Shown here in pieces: positions 15,984 through 26,195 of a DNA stretch of 64,000 nt (positions are counted from its first letter, which is position 1; every line of letters begins with the position of its first letter). The notes beneath the pieces were generated by a model. It was not told the DNA's origin. It saw only the letters and a list, made by a program, of their open reading frames with translations, and ran no database searches. Source of the DNA: Pseudophaeobacter profundi (lineage in GTDB: Bacteria > Pseudomonadota > Alphaproteobacteria > Rhodobacterales > Rhodobacteraceae); the NCBI RefSeq assembly GCF_029697505.1, contig NZ_JARJEF010000003.1, positions 248,001 to 312,000 on the forward strand. The letters are read 5' to 3'. Position numbers and translations under genes: made by a program.

Positions 15984-17270
15984 ATGGATACGATCTTTGC
16001 ACTGGCTTCCGCGCAGGGGAAGGCTGGGGTTTCTGTAATACGTGTGTCTGGCCCTTTGGCCCTGGTGGCTGCCAATCAGCTTTGCGATCGCCCGATGGCG
16101 GAAAAAGGGCGCGGTCTGCGTGTGCTGACCGACCTTGCTGGTCGGCATTTGGACGAAGGGCTGGTCCTCAGTTTTGCGGCGCCGGCCAGCTTTACCGGAG
16201 AGAATGTCATTGAATTTCAGGTGCATGGCAGCACGGCTGTTGTGTCATCTCTCCTTGATACCCTGTCGCAGCTAGAGGGGCTTCGCCTGGCAGAGCCAGG
16301 GGAATTTACCCGGCGCGCGCTTGAAAATGGCAAGCTGGATCTGGCACAGGTTGAAGGCCTGGCAGATCTGATTGATGCCGAAACAGAGGCACAGCGCCGC
16401 CAGGCACAGGTTGTACTGGCCGGGGGGCTGGGAAAATTGGCCGAACAATGGCGGCTTGACCTGATCCGCGCGGCGTCTCTTATTGAAGTGACCATTGATT
16501 TCGCTGATGAGGATGTGCCCGTCGATGTCACCCCAGAGGTGACGGAATTACTGGCCGGCGTTGCCCGTGATTTGCGCCGCGAAACCCAAGGTGTGAAAAT
16601 TGCCGAACGCATTCGGGCTGGATTTGAAGTCGCCATCATTGGTGCCCCAAACGTAGGAAAATCAACTCTTCTCAATACTTTAGCTGGTCGGGAAGCAGCG
16701 ATTACCTCGGAATATGCGGGTACCACGCGCGATGTGATCGAGGTTCGGATGGAACTTTCCGGCCTGCCGGTAACGCTGTTGGATACTGCCGGCCTGCGCG
16801 AAACAGATGACCATGTCGAAGGTATCGGCATTGAACTGGCGCGCAAACGGGCCGATCAGGCAGATCTGCGGGTCTTTCTGGCGGAACCGGACGAGGCCCT
16901 GGATATGGAGCTGCGCGATGGTGATATTTGCCTTTCTCCAAAGGCGGATATGCGGCCGGATCTTGCCGGCGCAATATCCGGCAAGACCGGGGCAGGGGTC
17001 GACCAGCTGGTCAGCCATATTTCAGATGTGCTAAAAACGCGCTCAACCCAGGTTGGGGTGGCGACGCGCGCCCGCCATCGCGATATGATGCTTTCAGCCC
17101 TCAGCAGCTTGACCGAGGCGCAGACCGTATTGAAACGTGGCTCTGAATTCTATGATCTGGCCGCCGAAGATATGCGCTCTGCGATTCGCTCGCTTGAAAT
17201 GTTGGTTGGTCGCGTTGGTGTGGAAGATCTCCTTGATGAGATTTTCTCAAGTTTCTGTCTTGGAAAATAG
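15984..17270 (+). CDS. mnmE: tRNA modification GTPase MnmE
   Basis: With MnmG it makes the 5-carboxymethylaminomethyl group on U34 of certain tRNAs. Of 428 residues, the N-terminal tetrahydrofolate-binding domain ([19 protein letters not shown]) leads to a helical domain and an inserted G domain with GAPNVGKST (G1), EYAGTTRD (G2) and [12 protein letters not shown] (G3). The C terminus CLGK is the functional cysteine motif. The downstream partner mnmG begins within a few bases. Confidence 0.97.
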   Translation: MDTIFALASAQGKAGVSVIRVSGPLALVAANQLCDRPMAEKGRGLRVLTDLAGRHLDEGLVLSFAAPASFTGENVIEFQVHGSTAVVSSLLDTLSQLEGLRLAEPGEFTRRALENGKLDLAQVEGLADLIDAETEAQRRQAQVVLAGGLGKLAEQWRLDLIRAASLIEVTIDFADEDVPVDVTPEVTELLAGVARDLRRETQGVKIAERIRAGFEVAIIGAPNVGKSTLLNTLAGREAAITSEYAGTTRDVIEVRMELSGLPVTLLDTAGLRETDDHVEGIGIELARKRADQADLRVFLAEPDEALDMELRDGDICLSPKADMRPDLAGAISGKTGAGVDQLVSHISDVLKTRSTQVGVATRARHRDMMLSALSSLTEAQTVLKRGSEFYDLAAEDMRSAIRSLEMLVGRVGVEDLLDEIFSSFCLGK

Positions 17271-17274
17271 GGAG

Positions 17275-17290
17275 TGTTTCACGTGAAACA
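17275..17290. other. parS: parS centromere-like site 1
   Basis: TGTTTCACGTGAAACA, a perfect 16-bp palindrome and the standard chromosomal parS sequence bound by ParB. It overlaps the start region of mnmG and covers the bases between its ribosome site and the GTG at 17283. parB lies about 3.3 kb to the right. Confidence 0.9.
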
Positions 17291-19157
17291 TTCAAATTTT
17301 GATGTTGTTGTCATTGGTGGTGGTCACGCCGGCGCCGAAGCTGCCCATGCCGCCGCCCGCATGGGGGCGCGCACAGCCCTGGTGACATTGACCAAAGATG
17401 GAATCGGCGTAATGTCCTGTAACCCCGCTATCGGCGGATTGGGCAAAGGGCATTTGGTCCGAGAGATTGACGCCATGGATGGCGTGATGGGCCGGGTGGC
17501 AGATCTGGCCGGTATCCAGTTCAGACTGCTCAATCGACGGAAGGGCCCAGCAGTACAGGGGCCGCGCGCGCAATCAGACCGGGGTATCTACCGGCGCGAG
17601 ATGTTGAAAGCAACTGAAGCCCAAGACAGGTTGCAGATTATCGAAGACGAAGCGACTGACTTCATTATGTCGGGTTCTCGTGTCGCCGGGGTATGCTTGG
17701 CGGATGGCAGCGAAATTCACTGCAAGGCGGTCATTCTGACCACAGGTACTTTTCTGCGCGGCGTTATTCATATCGGTGATGTATCCAAACCTGGTGGCCG
17801 CATGGGGGATCGCCCCTCGGTCAAGCTGGCGGAACGTCTAGATAGCTTCTGTCTGCCGATGGGGCGATTGAAAACGGGCACTCCGCCGCGCCTGGATGGC
17901 AGAACAATCAATTGGGATATTCTGGAAGGCCAGCCAGGGGATGATGATCCGACATTCTTTTCCTTTATGACCAAGGGATTGTCAGCCAAGCAGGTTGTCT
18001 GTGGCATCACCCATACAAATGAAAATACGCATGAGATCATTCGCAAGAATCTATCTCGATCTGCAATGTATGGTGGTCATATCGATGGGGTCGGGCCGCG
18101 CTATTGTCCGTCTATCGAAGACAAAATCATTCGCTTTGCGGATAAGACGTCCCATCAGATCTTTCTGGAGCCCGAAGGTGCAACAGATCACACGGTCTAT
18201 CCCAACGGGATTTCAACCAGTCTGCCCGTTGATGTGCAGCAAGATTACGTCAGATCTATTATTGGGCTGGAACAGGCTGAAATCCTGCAACCAGGCTACG
18301 CAATCGAGTACGACTATATCGACCCACGCGCGCTGTCGCTTGATCTATCGCTGAAAGACGTTCCCGGTCTTTATCTGGCGGGTCAGATCAATGGGACTAC
18401 CGGCTATGAAGAGGCGGCTGCCCAGGGCTTGGTTGCAGGTTTGAACGCCGCTGCGCAGTGTCTTGGCAAGGATCCTATCCTGTTTGGACGCGCCAACAGC
18501 TATATCGGTGTGATGGTCGACGACCTGACAACCCATGGCGTGACAGAACCCTATAGGATGTTCACCTCACGCGCTGAGTTCCGCCTGTCACTACGGGCAG
18601 ACAACGCTGACCAACGTCTTACCCCGCTTGCGGCCGCGTTGGGCTGTATTTCAGAAGAACGGGCGGCACAGTTTGGCGAAAAGATGGAGCGTCTTGAAAC
18701 CACGCGGCAGGTTTTGGAAGAAAATGTTTTTACACCAAAACAAATTGCGGAATCAGGAATTTACGTCAATCAAGATGGCAACAAGCGAACTGCTTATGAA
18801 GTCTTGGCCTTCCCGGATGTGAGTTTTAGCGATCTTATTCCACTGTTGCCGACGTGCGCCGACGCGGATGATGTGACGCGGCGCCAGCTAGAGCGTGATG
18901 CGCTGTACGTCCATTATATCGCCCGGCAGGAAAAGGAAATTGCCGCGGTGAAACGCGACGAAGGATATAGAATTCCGGCGGATTTTGACTATAGCGGTAT
19001 CGATGGCTTGTCATCTGAACTGCAGCAAAAGCTTACGCTTGCACGACCCGAAACTTTGGCAAAAGCTAGCCGGATCAATGGGATGACACCCGCTGGGCTT
19101 GCCCTTGTCTTGGCGCGGTTGCGGCGCGATAAAAAACTGCAGGAGAAGGTTGGATGA
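17283..19157 (+). CDS. mnmG: tRNA uridine modification enzyme MnmG (GidA)
   Basis: FAD-dependent partner of MnmE in wobble-uridine modification; 624 residues from the chosen start. The FAD fingerprint [14 protein letters not shown] is at the N terminus, followed by [12 protein letters not shown] (catalytic cysteine region), [18 protein letters not shown] and a helical tail for MnmE contact. Two in-frame GTG codons compete: 17283 has GGGAG 8 bases upstream and is preferred, while 17274 would add MFHVKH-type residues but its ribosome site is too close. The start codon itself lies inside a parS site. It overlaps rsmG by four bases. Confidence 0.96.
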   Translation: MKHSNFDVVVIGGGHAGAEAAHAAARMGARTALVTLTKDGIGVMSCNPAIGGLGKGHLVREIDAMDGVMGRVADLAGIQFRLLNRRKGPAVQGPRAQSDRGIYRREMLKATEAQDRLQIIEDEATDFIMSGSRVAGVCLADGSEIHCKAVILTTGTFLRGVIHIGDVSKPGGRMGDRPSVKLAERLDSFCLPMGRLKTGTPPRLDGRTINWDILEGQPGDDDPTFFSFMTKGLSAKQVVCGITHTNENTHEIIRKNLSRSAMYGGHIDGVGPRYCPSIEDKIIRFADKTSHQIFLEPEGATDHTVYPNGISTSLPVDVQQDYVRSIIGLEQAEILQPGYAIEYDYIDPRALSLDLSLKDVPGLYLAGQINGTTGYEEAAAQGLVAGLNAAAQCLGKDPILFGRANSYIGVMVDDLTTHGVTEPYRMFTSRAEFRLSLRADNADQRLTPLAAALGCISEERAAQFGEKMERLETTRQVLEENVFTPKQIAESGIYVNQDGNKRTAYEVLAFPDVSFSDLIPLLPTCADADDVTRRQLERDALYVHYIARQEKEIAAVKRDEGYRIPADFDYSGIDGLSSELQQKLTLARPETLAKASRINGMTPAGLALVLARLRRDKKLQEKVG

Positions 19158-19774
19158 AGCACAAGGTGATACTGGATCAGTTTGATGTTTCACGTGAAAC
19201 ACTGGAACGGCTGGAGATCTTCGAGGCGATCCTTCTAAAGTGGAACCCGCGCATCAACTTGGTTTCGAAAAATAGCCTGCCTTTTCTTTGGGAACGACAT
19301 ATCGCTGATTCGATACAGGTGTTTCGCTGTGCCGACGAGGTAGTCGATACCTGGGTGGATATTGGCAGTGGTGGTGGATTTCCCGGTATTATTGTTGGGA
19401 TTCTTGCGGCTGAAATCGCTTCGAAAACAAAGGTTACCTTGATCGAAAGTGATCAAAGGAAGTCTGCCTTTCTGCGCAGTGCGGCGCGAGAGTGTGGTAT
19501 CGATATATCAGTTTTGAATGAACGTATTGAGAAAGTTCCTGGGCAAAAAGCAGGTATTTTATCAGCACGCGCTGTTGCTGATCTTGATATCCTGCTGGAA
19601 TTTGCTGAACGACATCTGGCAGAGCAGGGCACGGCACTGTTTCCAAAAGGCGCAAGTTGGAAAAAAGAAGTGGATAACGCGGGCTTACGATGGCGATTTG
19701 ATGTTGAACCGATTACAAGTTTGACTGAAAGTGAAGCAGTTGTTTTGAAAATCAAGGGAGTCACTCGTGCCTGA
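19154..19774 (+). CDS. rsmG: 16S rRNA m7G527 methyltransferase RsmG (GidB)
   Basis: SAM-dependent methylation of G527 in 16S rRNA; loss gives low-level streptomycin resistance in other bacteria. The 206-residue protein has NLVSKNS near the N terminus, the SAM-binding [13 protein letters not shown], and [13 protein letters not shown]. It begins at ATGA overlapping the mnmG stop and overlaps parA by eight bases. Codons for DVSRET coincide with the second parS site, so the protein sequence there is fixed by the centromere. Confidence 0.96.
   Translation: MKHKVILDQFDVSRETLERLEIFEAILLKWNPRINLVSKNSLPFLWERHIADSIQVFRCADEVVDTWVDIGSGGGFPGIIVGILAAEIASKTKVTLIESDQRKSAFLRSAARECGIDISVLNERIEKVPGQKAGILSARAVADLDILLEFAERHLAEQGTALFPKGASWKKEVDNAGLRWRFDVEPITSLTESEAVVLKIKGVTRA
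19186..19201. other. parS: parS centromere-like site 2
   Basis: A second perfect TGTTTCACGTGAAACA, lying within codons 11-16 of rsmG. It is 1.9 kb from site 1 and about 5.4 kb from the middle of the putative origin. Two or more parS sites close to parAB and oriC are usual for chromosomal partition loci. Confidence 0.9.
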
Positions 19775-20576
19775 TTTATCCCGCCCGGAGGGGCCACGAA
19801 TCATCGCGGTTGCAAACCAAAAGGGTGGAGTAGGTAAAACAACAACGGCAATCAACCTGGCTGCGGCCCTGGTCGAAACCGGTTTACGCGTTTTGGTTGT
19901 TGATTTGGATCCGCAGGGCAATGCCTCTACCGGATTGGGCATCGACAGCGCCGATCGTGATTCTACTACCTACGATTTGTTGGTTGATGATGCCCCGCTG
20001 AGTGAAGTCATTCGCACAACAGAGATTGAAGACCTTTGCGTTATCCCTGCAACTGTTGATCTTAGCTCGGCTGATATTGAACTTTTCGCCAATGAAAAGC
20101 GCAGTTTTCTATTGCATGACGCCCTGCGGCAGACAGCCATGGATGACTATGATTGGGATTATATCTTAATCGATTGTCCGCCTTCTCTTAACCTTTTGAC
20201 CGTGAATGCGATGGTTGCCTCACACTCTGTGCTGATTCCTTTGCAGAGCGAGTTCTTTGCCTTGGAAGGGGTGTCGCAGCTGTTGCTGACGATTCGAGAG
20301 GTCCGGCAATCGGCGAATCCCGGATTGCGGATCGAAGGTGTGGTTCTAACCATGTTTGATCGTCGCAATAATTTGTCGCAACAGGTTGAACAGGACGCGC
20401 GCGAAAACCTGGGAGAGCTAGTGTTTGAAACCAAGATTCCGCGAAATGTCAGGGTCAGTGAGGCGCCATCTTATGCTTTGCCGGTGCTGAACTATGATAG
20501 CAACTCGCTTGGGGCCAAGGCCTATCGTGCCCTGGCAGCTGAGCTGATCTCTAAAAATCAACAAATTGCGGCCTGA
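19767..20576 (+). CDS. parA: Chromosome partitioning ATPase ParA
   Basis: Walker-type ATPase that moves ParB-parS complexes and so segregates the origins. The 269-residue product has the deviant P-loop KGGVGKTTT, VVDLDPQGNAS (switch), and the IDCPPSLNLLT motif. There is no N-terminal DNA-binding domain, so it belongs to the small chromosomal ParA (Soj) group. The GTG start overlaps rsmG by 8 bases; parB follows 14 bases after the stop. Confidence 0.97.
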   Translation: MPDLSRPEGPRIIAVANQKGGVGKTTTAINLAAALVETGLRVLVVDLDPQGNASTGLGIDSADRDSTTYDLLVDDAPLSEVIRTTEIEDLCVIPATVDLSSADIELFANEKRSFLLHDALRQTAMDDYDWDYILIDCPPSLNLLTVNAMVASHSVLIPLQSEFFALEGVSQLLLTIREVRQSANPGLRIEGVVLTMFDRRNNLSQQVEQDARENLGELVFETKIPRNVRVSEAPSYALPVLNYDSNSLGAKAYRALAAELISKNQQIAA

Positions 20577-20590
20577 GCACGGAGTACGAC

Positions 20591-21490
20591 ATGTCAGATA
20601 AGAGAAATAAGCCCCGTGGGCTGGGTCGTGGGCTGTCTGCCCTGATGGCGGATGTAAATCCTGATCCGGTCAGCACCGACGCCCGGCCTCAGACACCGCG
20701 TAATGCAGAGGTCCTGGTTCCAATCGAAAAGGTGATTGCGAACCCTGATCAGCCACGTCGACAGTTTTTGCAGGAAGATCTGGATGATCTGACGGCCTCA
20801 ATTAAGGAAAAGGGCGTTTTACAGCCCTTGATCGTGCGGCCTCGTGATGGCGATATCTATGAAATCGTCGCTGGGGAACGGCGTTGGCGGGCAGCCCAGG
20901 CGGCACAGCTGCACGAAGTTCCGGTACTGATCCGGGATTATTCCGATGTAGAGATGATGGAAGTTGCGATCATCGAAAACATTCAGAGATCTGACCTGAA
21001 TGCGATGGAAGAGGCGCACAGCTATAAGCAACTGATGGAACGTTTTGGCCATACGCAGGAAAAGATGGCCGAGGCCCTTGGCAAAAGCCGTAGCCACATT
21101 GCCAACCTGGTACGTCTGTTGCATCTGCCAGAGGATGTACGGGCCCTGGTGCATGAAAGAAAGCTGTCGGCTGGTCATGCGCGGGCTTTGATTACTTCGG
21201 ATAATGCCTCTGATCTTGCGGCGAAAATCGTCAAGGGTGGGCTGTCGGTGCGTGCAACCGAAGCCCTGGTAAAAAAGGATGCAGCGGGGCTGCAGACCTC
21301 TGCGCCGAAACGATCAGCAAAGTCAGGTGAAAAAGACGCTGATACCAAGGCCTTGGAGGGCGATCTTGCTGCAATTCTGCGGATGAAGGTCTCTATCGAT
21401 CACAAATCGGGTGGCGAATCCGGTTCGGTGACCATCAGCTATGAGACGCTTGATCAACTTGATGAGATTTGCAACATCCTGAGCAAGTAA
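20591..21490 (+). CDS. parB: Chromosome partitioning protein ParB
   Basis: CTP-dependent DNA clamp that loads at parS and spreads; 299 residues. The N-terminal RGLGRGLSALM segment contacts ParA. The CTP-binding domain shows NPDQPRRQF, GERRWRA and ENIQRSDLNAMEEA; a helix-turn-helix follows (EKMAEALGKSRSHIANLVRLL), and the C-terminal 50 residues form the dimer domain. Both parS sites lie just upstream, in mnmG and rsmG. The stop is directly adjacent to the convergent DUF454 gene with no gap. Confidence 0.97.
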   Translation: MSDKRNKPRGLGRGLSALMADVNPDPVSTDARPQTPRNAEVLVPIEKVIANPDQPRRQFLQEDLDDLTASIKEKGVLQPLIVRPRDGDIYEIVAGERRWRAAQAAQLHEVPVLIRDYSDVEMMEVAIIENIQRSDLNAMEEAHSYKQLMERFGHTQEKMAEALGKSRSHIANLVRLLHLPEDVRALVHERKLSAGHARALITSDNASDLAAKIVKGGLSVRATEALVKKDAAGLQTSAPKRSAKSGEKDADTKALEGDLAAILRMKVSIDHKSGGESGSVTISYETLDQLDEICNILSK

Positions 21491-21844
21491 TCAGGCTGTT
21501 GGGCGGGTCCAGATAAAGGTCAACACTGCTGTCAGAACGACAGCTTGAATGGCAAGCACATGGGCAGGCGCACCAAAGAACAGAGACACAAGAAAGACGG
21601 CGGCAATCGATAGGGTTGCCGCCTTTTTTGCGGCGGGTCGAATGGCGCCACGGCTTTGCCAATCCTGGATCATCGGACCAAAGGCCCTATGGGTTAGCAG
21701 CCAATTGTGCAGCCGTTCTGATGATTTTGCCGAAAAGAAGGTCGCCACTAGCAGGAAGGGCACCGTCGGGACCAGTGGCAAGATCGCCCCGATCAGGGCA
21801 AGCATCAGCGACAGAAACGCAAGAGTGGCATAGAGAAGGCGCAT
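21491..21844 (-). CDS. YbaN/DUF454 family membrane protein
   Basis: A small inner-membrane protein of 117 residues with about three hydrophobic segments (LLYATLAFLSLMLALIGAILPLVPTVPFLLVAT; ATLSIAAVFLVSLFFGAP; a final one). The LPLVPTVPFLL turn and FSAKSSERLHNWLLTH block are typical of DUF454. Function is unknown. The ATG at 21844 is preferred, with AAGGA upstream; an in-frame TTG lies at 21865. It follows hemW and its stop abuts that of parB, so the two transcripts converge without a visible terminator. Confidence 0.85.
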   Translation of the reverse strand: MRLLYATLAFLSLMLALIGAILPLVPTVPFLLVATFFSAKSSERLHNWLLTHRAFGPMIQDWQSRGAIRPAAKKAATLSIAAVFLVSLFFGAPAHVLAIQAVVLTAVLTFIWTRPTA

Positions 21845-21871
21845 CAATCTGTCCAATCCTTGCAAGCTTGG

Positions 21872-23026
21872 TCAGTCAACCAAGAGCTCTCGGAGCACGG
21901 CATTCAGAACTGCGCGACCCTGATCCGTGGCGCATAGTGTCTGATCTGTGTGGGTAACCATGCCTAAATCTACCAGATGCGCAACCTGCGCCAGGGGTAA
22001 ATCCTTGCCGGCCAGGGCGATATAGCGGGGAATATTCATGCCCTCGCGCAGCCGCATCGACATCATCATGTATTCGATTGCGGTATCTTCACAGGGTAGG
22101 GGTTGGCACAGGCTTTCCCCGGATCCTGCCGCGACAGCCTGGAGCCAGGCCCCCGGTGCGCGGTGGGTTTCCGTCGCGTAGCGTTGCCCATCCAGCGTCA
22201 ATCGGCCATGGGCGCCCGGGCCGATACCAAGGTAGTCGCCATAGCGCCAATAGATCTGGTTGTGGCGTGATTCTTCGCCGGGGCGGGCATGGTTGGATAT
22301 TTCATAGGCGGGCATACCCTGGGCTCCGCAGATGTCCTGGGTGGCCTGATACATGTCGGCGGCGCTGTCGTCGCTGGGTAGATTGCGCAGTTTGCCTCGG
22401 GCGTAGCGATCACCAAAGGCGGTGCCTTCCTCGATCGTCAGCTGGTACAGCGACAGGTGATCGATTGCCATTGACAGTGCCTCGGTCAGCTCTGCCTGCC
22501 AATGGGCAAGGTCCTGACCCTGGCGGGCATAGATCAGATCAAAGCTGACCCGGTCAAAACATTTGCGGGCAATGTTAAAAGCGGCACGGGCCTCGGCAAC
22601 AGAATGAAGCCGACCAAGTCGGCGCAGGTCTTCGTCGTTCAGGGCCTGAATGCCCATAGAGACCCGGTTTACCCCGGCATCGCGATAGCCGGCAAAGCGC
22701 CCGGCCTCGACCGATCCTGGGTTTGCTTCCAGGGTAATTTCGATGTCATTGGCAAACGGCCAGATTTCACGTGCGCCTTCGATCACGGCCGCGACGGTTT
22801 CCGGCATCATCAAAGAGGGCGTGCCTCCGCCAAAAAAAATGGAATTCAGCACCCGCCCTGACAGCGGAGGCGCACAGCGCTTCAGTTCGCTCAGATAGGC
22901 GATAACCCACCGTTTTTGATCAATATTATTGGTGACGTGACTGTTGAAATCGCAATAGGGGCATTTCGCCTGGCAAAAGGGCCAATGCACGTAGAGACCA
23001 AACCCACCCTGGCGCCAATCATCCAC
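21872..23026 (-). CDS. hemW: Radical SAM haem chaperone HemW
   Basis: HemW (formerly taken for an oxygen-independent coproporphyrinogen oxidase) binds and delivers haem. The [4Fe-4S] motif FCQAKCPYCDFNS (CxxxCxxC) and the following FFGGGTPSLM glycine block are clear. Length is 384 residues from the GTG at 23026, which overlaps the rdgB stop by eight bases. The frame continues to 23152 but similarity starts at [17 protein letters not shown]. It is coupled to rdgB and rph. Confidence 0.93.
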   Translation of the reverse strand: MDDWRQGGFGLYVHWPFCQAKCPYCDFNSHVTNNIDQKRWVIAYLSELKRCAPPLSGRVLNSIFFGGGTPSLMMPETVAAVIEGAREIWPFANDIEITLEANPGSVEAGRFAGYRDAGVNRVSMGIQALNDEDLRRLGRLHSVAEARAAFNIARKCFDRVSFDLIYARQGQDLAHWQAELTEALSMAIDHLSLYQLTIEEGTAFGDRYARGKLRNLPSDDSAADMYQATQDICGAQGMPAYEISNHARPGEESRHNQIYWRYGDYLGIGPGAHGRLTLDGQRYATETHRAPGAWLQAVAAGSGESLCQPLPCEDTAIEYMMMSMRLREGMNIPRYIALAGKDLPLAQVAHLVDLGMVTHTDQTLCATDQGRAVLNAVLRELLVD

Positions 23027-23633
23027 TGAAACAGCCTTTGACAAAGGCGCTGACGGCGCGGCCACGGTGGCTGATCTGGTTCTTTTCTTCCTTGGCCATC
23101 TGGGCGCAGGTAATGTCATAGCCGTCTGGCATGAACATTGGATCATAACCAAAGCCGCCTTCGCCGCGAATGGGCCAAACCAGTGTTCCGGGCATCACAC
23201 CCTCAAACACTTCGTCATGCCCATCGGGCCAAGCGAGAACCAGAGTGCAGCGGAACTGGGCGCTGCGGGGGGCATCCGGGCCTTTTGCGGTAATTTCATC
23301 ATTGGCGCGGGTCATGGCCAGCATGAAATCGCGACCATTGCCAGTTTCCGCCCAATCGGCGGTATAGACACCAGGGGCGCCATCCAGTGCGTCGATGGTG
23401 ATGCCGCTGTCATCTGATAGTGCAGGCAGGCCTGTGGCCTTGGCGGCGGCATGGGCCTTGATCCGGGCATTGCCGACAAAGCTGTCTTCTGTTTCGTCCG
23501 GTTCGGGCAGGTCCATCGCGGCAGCGCCGATGACCTTGACGCCAAAGGGCGCCAGGATCTCGGTGATTTCCTGCAGTTTGCCGGCATTGTGGGTGGCGAC
23601 CAGAATCTGGTCGCCCTCAAATTTGCGGGTCAT
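23019..23633 (-). CDS. rdgB: dITP/XTP pyrophosphatase RdgB
   Basis: House-cleaning enzyme that hydrolyses dITP, ITP and XTP to monophosphates and prevents their use in DNA or RNA. The 204-residue protein has [42 protein letters not shown] and a late GGFGYDPMF plus SHRGRA, all family hallmarks. Four-base overlap with rph upstream and eight-base overlap with hemW downstream give one leftward operon. Confidence 0.97.
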   Translation of the reverse strand: MTRKFEGDQILVATHNAGKLQEITEILAPFGVKVIGAAAMDLPEPDETEDSFVGNARIKAHAAAKATGLPALSDDSGITIDALDGAPGVYTADWAETGNGRDFMLAMTRANDEITAKGPDAPRSAQFRCTLVLAWPDGHDEVFEGVMPGTLVWPIRGEGGFGYDPMFMPDGYDITCAQMAKEEKNQISHRGRAVSAFVKGCFSG

Positions 23634-24343
23634 GCGCAGGCTGCCTTTTGCAGGGCGGCCAATTCTGACGTGCCTTTTTCCGCCAGATCCATCAGCTGGT
23701 TCATCTGGTCACGCGAAAAGATCGATCCCTCTGCCGACATCTGTACTTCGATCAGCTTGCCCGATCCGGTCATGATGAAGTTACCGTCAACGCCGGCCTC
23801 AGAGTCTTCCGGATAATCCAGATCAAGCACTGGCTGACCAGCGTAGATGCCGCAAGAGATAGCGGAAACAGGATCCATCAGCGGGTCAATTTTGACGTCG
23901 CCGACCTTCATCAGTTTGTTGACGGCAAGGCGCAGGGCGACCCAGCCACCGGTAATCGCGGCGCAGCGGGTGCCGCCATCGGCCTGCAGCACGTCACAGT
24001 CGATTGTGATCTGGCGTTCGCCCAAGGCAACGCGATCCACCCCGGCGCGCAGGGCCCGGCCAATCAGGCGTTGGATTTCCACGGTGCGGCCACCCTGTTT
24101 GCCGGCAGCAGCTTCGCGGCGCATCCGGGTATTGGTGGCGCGGGGCAGCATGCCATATTCTGCCGTCACCCAGCCAAGGCCCGATCCCTTGATAAAGGAC
24201 GGCACGCGTTCTTCCAGGGTGGCGGTGCACAGAACATGGGTTTCCCCCATTTTGATCAGGCAAGAGCCTTCGGCGTGTTTGGTGAAACCGGTCTCGATCG
24301 ACACGGCGCGCATTTCGTTCAGGTCTCTGTTAGAAGGTCGCAT
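23630..24343 (-). CDS. rph: Ribonuclease PH
   Basis: Phosphate-dependent 3'-5' exonuclease that trims tRNA precursors; 237 residues. [19 protein letters not shown] at the N terminus, [27 protein letters not shown]-type arginines and [11 protein letters not shown] are all typical. It is the first gene of the leftward unit rph-rdgB-hemW-DUF454 and is divergent from hrcA, an arrangement common in alphaproteobacteria. Confidence 0.97.
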   Translation of the reverse strand: MRPSNRDLNEMRAVSIETGFTKHAEGSCLIKMGETHVLCTATLEERVPSFIKGSGLGWVTAEYGMLPRATNTRMRREAAAGKQGGRTVEIQRLIGRALRAGVDRVALGERQITIDCDVLQADGGTRCAAITGGWVALRLAVNKLMKVGDVKIDPLMDPVSAISCGIYAGQPVLDLDYPEDSEAGVDGNFIMTGSGKLIEVQMSAEGSIFSRDQMNQLMDLAEKGTSELAALQKAACA

Positions 24344-24404
24344 GGGCTATCCTTTTTTTGCTGCCCTTCGGATAGCCGCCGGGGGCGCGGGGATGCAAGC
24401 ATGA

Positions 24405-24433
24405 TTGACCTTTTCCCATATCGCTCTTTAATG
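24405..24433 (+). promoter_or_regulatory. Candidate promoter of hrcA-grpE
   Basis: TTGACC (24405-24410) and TTAATG (24428-24433), 17 bases apart, in the 140-base gap between rph and hrcA. I found no CIRCE operator (TTAGCACTC-N9-GAGTGCTAA) here, so hrcA does not seem to repress itself through that element. Confidence 0.35.
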
Positions 24434-24484
24434 CAAATTGGGTAGGGGATCCCGTAACTGCAAAATGTGACCGTAAAACCGCTG

Positions 24485-25549
24485 ATGACAAATGCCAAAG
24501 AAATACTAAGTGATATGAACGATCGTTCCCGCGAGGTGTTCCGGAGCGTTGTTGAAAGCTATCTTGAAAGCGGCGAGCCTGTGGGCAGTCGCACCCTGAC
24601 GCGATCTTTGAACGAAAAGGTCAGCGCCGCGACGGTGCGCAATGTGATGCAGGACCTGGAATTCCTGGGGTTGCTTGATAGTCCGCACGTCAGTGCCGGG
24701 CGTATTCCAACCCAGATGGGGCTGCGGATGTTTGTAGACGGGTTGCTGGAGGTCGAAGATCTGCAAGCCCGCGACCGGGCAAAGATCGATGCGACCCTGG
24801 GCAAGAACGGTGGCGATGTCGGCGGTATGCTGGATCGGGTTGGATCGGCGCTGTCGGGGGTGACGCAGGGCGCATCTCTGGTGTTGACGCCAAAGCAGGA
24901 AAGTGAGCTGCGGCATATCGAGTTTGTGTCACTGGCGCAGGACCGGGCGCTAGTGGTTCTTGTGTTTTCCGATGGGCATGTGGAAAACCGCTTGTTTTCC
25001 CCGCCGCCTGGGCAGACGCCCAGTTCGATGCGCGAGGCAGCAAATTTTCTGAACTCGCTGATTGAGGGACGCACCCTGGGCGGATTGCGGCGCGATATGC
25101 AAAAGGAAATCGACGCCCGCCGACAAGAGATTGACGTATTGGCGCAGGAAATGATCGAAAGCGGTTTGGCGGCCTGGGAAGCCGATGATGCCGATAAGGC
25201 GCGGCTGATCGTGCGCGGACGCGCGAATCTCTTGGGGGAGGGCGGCGTGCCGGCGGAACTGGATCTGATCCGCAGCCTGTTCGATGACCTGGAGCGCAAG
25301 CAAGATATTGCCGAATTCCTGGAACTGACCGAAGATGGCGAGGGCGTTCGCATTTTTATCGGTTCTGAGAACAAACTTTTCTCACTTTCGGGTTCCTCTT
25401 TGGTGGTCTCTCCCTATATGAACTCGGATCGAAAGATCATTGGCGCGGTTGGCGTGATTGGCCCGACCCGCCTGAATTACGGACGGATTGTGCCGATTGT
25501 GGATTACACGGCGCAACTGGTTGGACGGTTACTATCTGACCGGAGCTAG
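24485..25549 (+). CDS. hrcA: Heat-inducible transcription repressor HrcA
   Basis: Repressor that binds CIRCE operators and controls chaperonin genes. From the ATG at 24485 it is about 354 residues. A winged-helix N terminus (LNEKVSAATVRNVMQDLEFLGLLDSPHVSAGRIPT) is followed by the HrcA dimer/GAF-like domain and ends with GPTRLNYGRIVPIVDYTAQL. An in-frame GTG at 24467 would add six residues; neither start has a strong ribosome site. grpE follows after 10 bases, a regulator-chaperone pairing seen in many bacteria. Confidence 0.94.
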   Translation: MTNAKEILSDMNDRSREVFRSVVESYLESGEPVGSRTLTRSLNEKVSAATVRNVMQDLEFLGLLDSPHVSAGRIPTQMGLRMFVDGLLEVEDLQARDRAKIDATLGKNGGDVGGMLDRVGSALSGVTQGASLVLTPKQESELRHIEFVSLAQDRALVVLVFSDGHVENRLFSPPPGQTPSSMREAANFLNSLIEGRTLGGLRRDMQKEIDARRQEIDVLAQEMIESGLAAWEADDADKARLIVRGRANLLGEGGVPAELDLIRSLFDDLERKQDIAEFLELTEDGEGVRIFIGSENKLFSLSGSSLVVSPYMNSDRKIIGAVGVIGPTRLNYGRIVPIVDYTAQLVGRLLSDRS

Positions 25550-25559
25550 AGGTGAACAA

Positions 25560-26123
25560 ATGGCAGAGCCCAGAAACGACGATTTTTTGGACGACATCGA
25601 AAATGTCGAAGCGGAAGAGCTGGCATCGGAGATGGCTGAATTGGACGATGCTGCGATTGAGCTGGATGAGTTGCGAGCGGAGCGTGACGAATACAAAAAC
25701 CGCTTTATACGGGCGCTGGCCGATGCGGAAAATGCCCGCAAACGGGGCGAGAAGGCACGCCGGGAGGCTGAACAGTACGGTGGGTCAAAACTGTCACGCG
25801 ACATGTTGCCGGTTTTTGACAATTTAAAACGTGCGGTAGAATCCACCACCGATGAACAGAAGGAAGTTGCTGGTGCCTTGATTGAAGGTGTTGAGCTGAC
25901 CATGCGGGCACTGGTTGGCGTGTTTGAGAAACACGGCGTGCGGGTTGTATCGCCAAAGGTCGGTGATCGCTTTGATCCGCAGCTGCATGAAGCAATGTTC
26001 GAAGCGCCGGTGCCAGGCACCAAAGCTGGCGATATCATTCAGGTATCGGCCGAGGGTTTCATGTTGCATGATCGGCTGTTGCGCCCCGCGCAGGTTGGGG
26101 TGTCTTCTACACCGGCGAGCTGA
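25560..26123 (+). CDS. grpE: Nucleotide exchange factor GrpE
   Basis: Co-chaperone that releases ADP from DnaK; 187 residues. A long acidic N-terminal coiled coil (LASEMAELDDAAIELDELRAERDEYKNRF) leads to the head domain with KLSRDMLPVFDNLKRA and the signature DPQLHEAMF. The ATG at 25560 has AGAGG 7 bases upstream; the frame opens earlier at 25488 inside hrcA. A dispersed hairpin repeat and a terminator follow. Confidence 0.96.
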   Translation: MAEPRNDDFLDDIENVEAEELASEMAELDDAAIELDELRAERDEYKNRFIRALADAENARKRGEKARREAEQYGGSKLSRDMLPVFDNLKRAVESTTDEQKEVAGALIEGVELTMRALVGVFEKHGVRVVSPKVGDRFDPQLHEAMFEAPVPGTKAGDIIQVSAEGFMLHDRLLRPAQVGVSSTPAS

Positions 26124-26142
26124 TCGCGGGCTCTTGAATTTT

Positions 26143-26192
26143 CGGCCCCGCTGGGGCCGGCTTGCGGCGCAGGTATTTTTAGTAAGATGAAG
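26143..26192 (+). repeat. Dispersed hairpin repeat, copy 2
   Basis: CGGCCCC-GCT-GGGGCCG (26143-26159) followed by the conserved tail AGGTATTTTTAGTAAGATGAAG. It matches the layout and tail of the copy at 34309-34371 and, more loosely, the copies at 1557 and 32158. It lies directly after grpE. Confidence 0.65.
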
Positions 26193-26195
26193 AGA

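Noticed and set aside
22765-22780. TTTCACGTG inside hemW as a third parS
   Set aside because: The right arm does not match AAACA; the core CACGTG alone is expected by chance.
24344-24484. CIRCE operator before hrcA
   Set aside because: No TTAGCACTC-N9-GAGTGCTAA or close variant is present.
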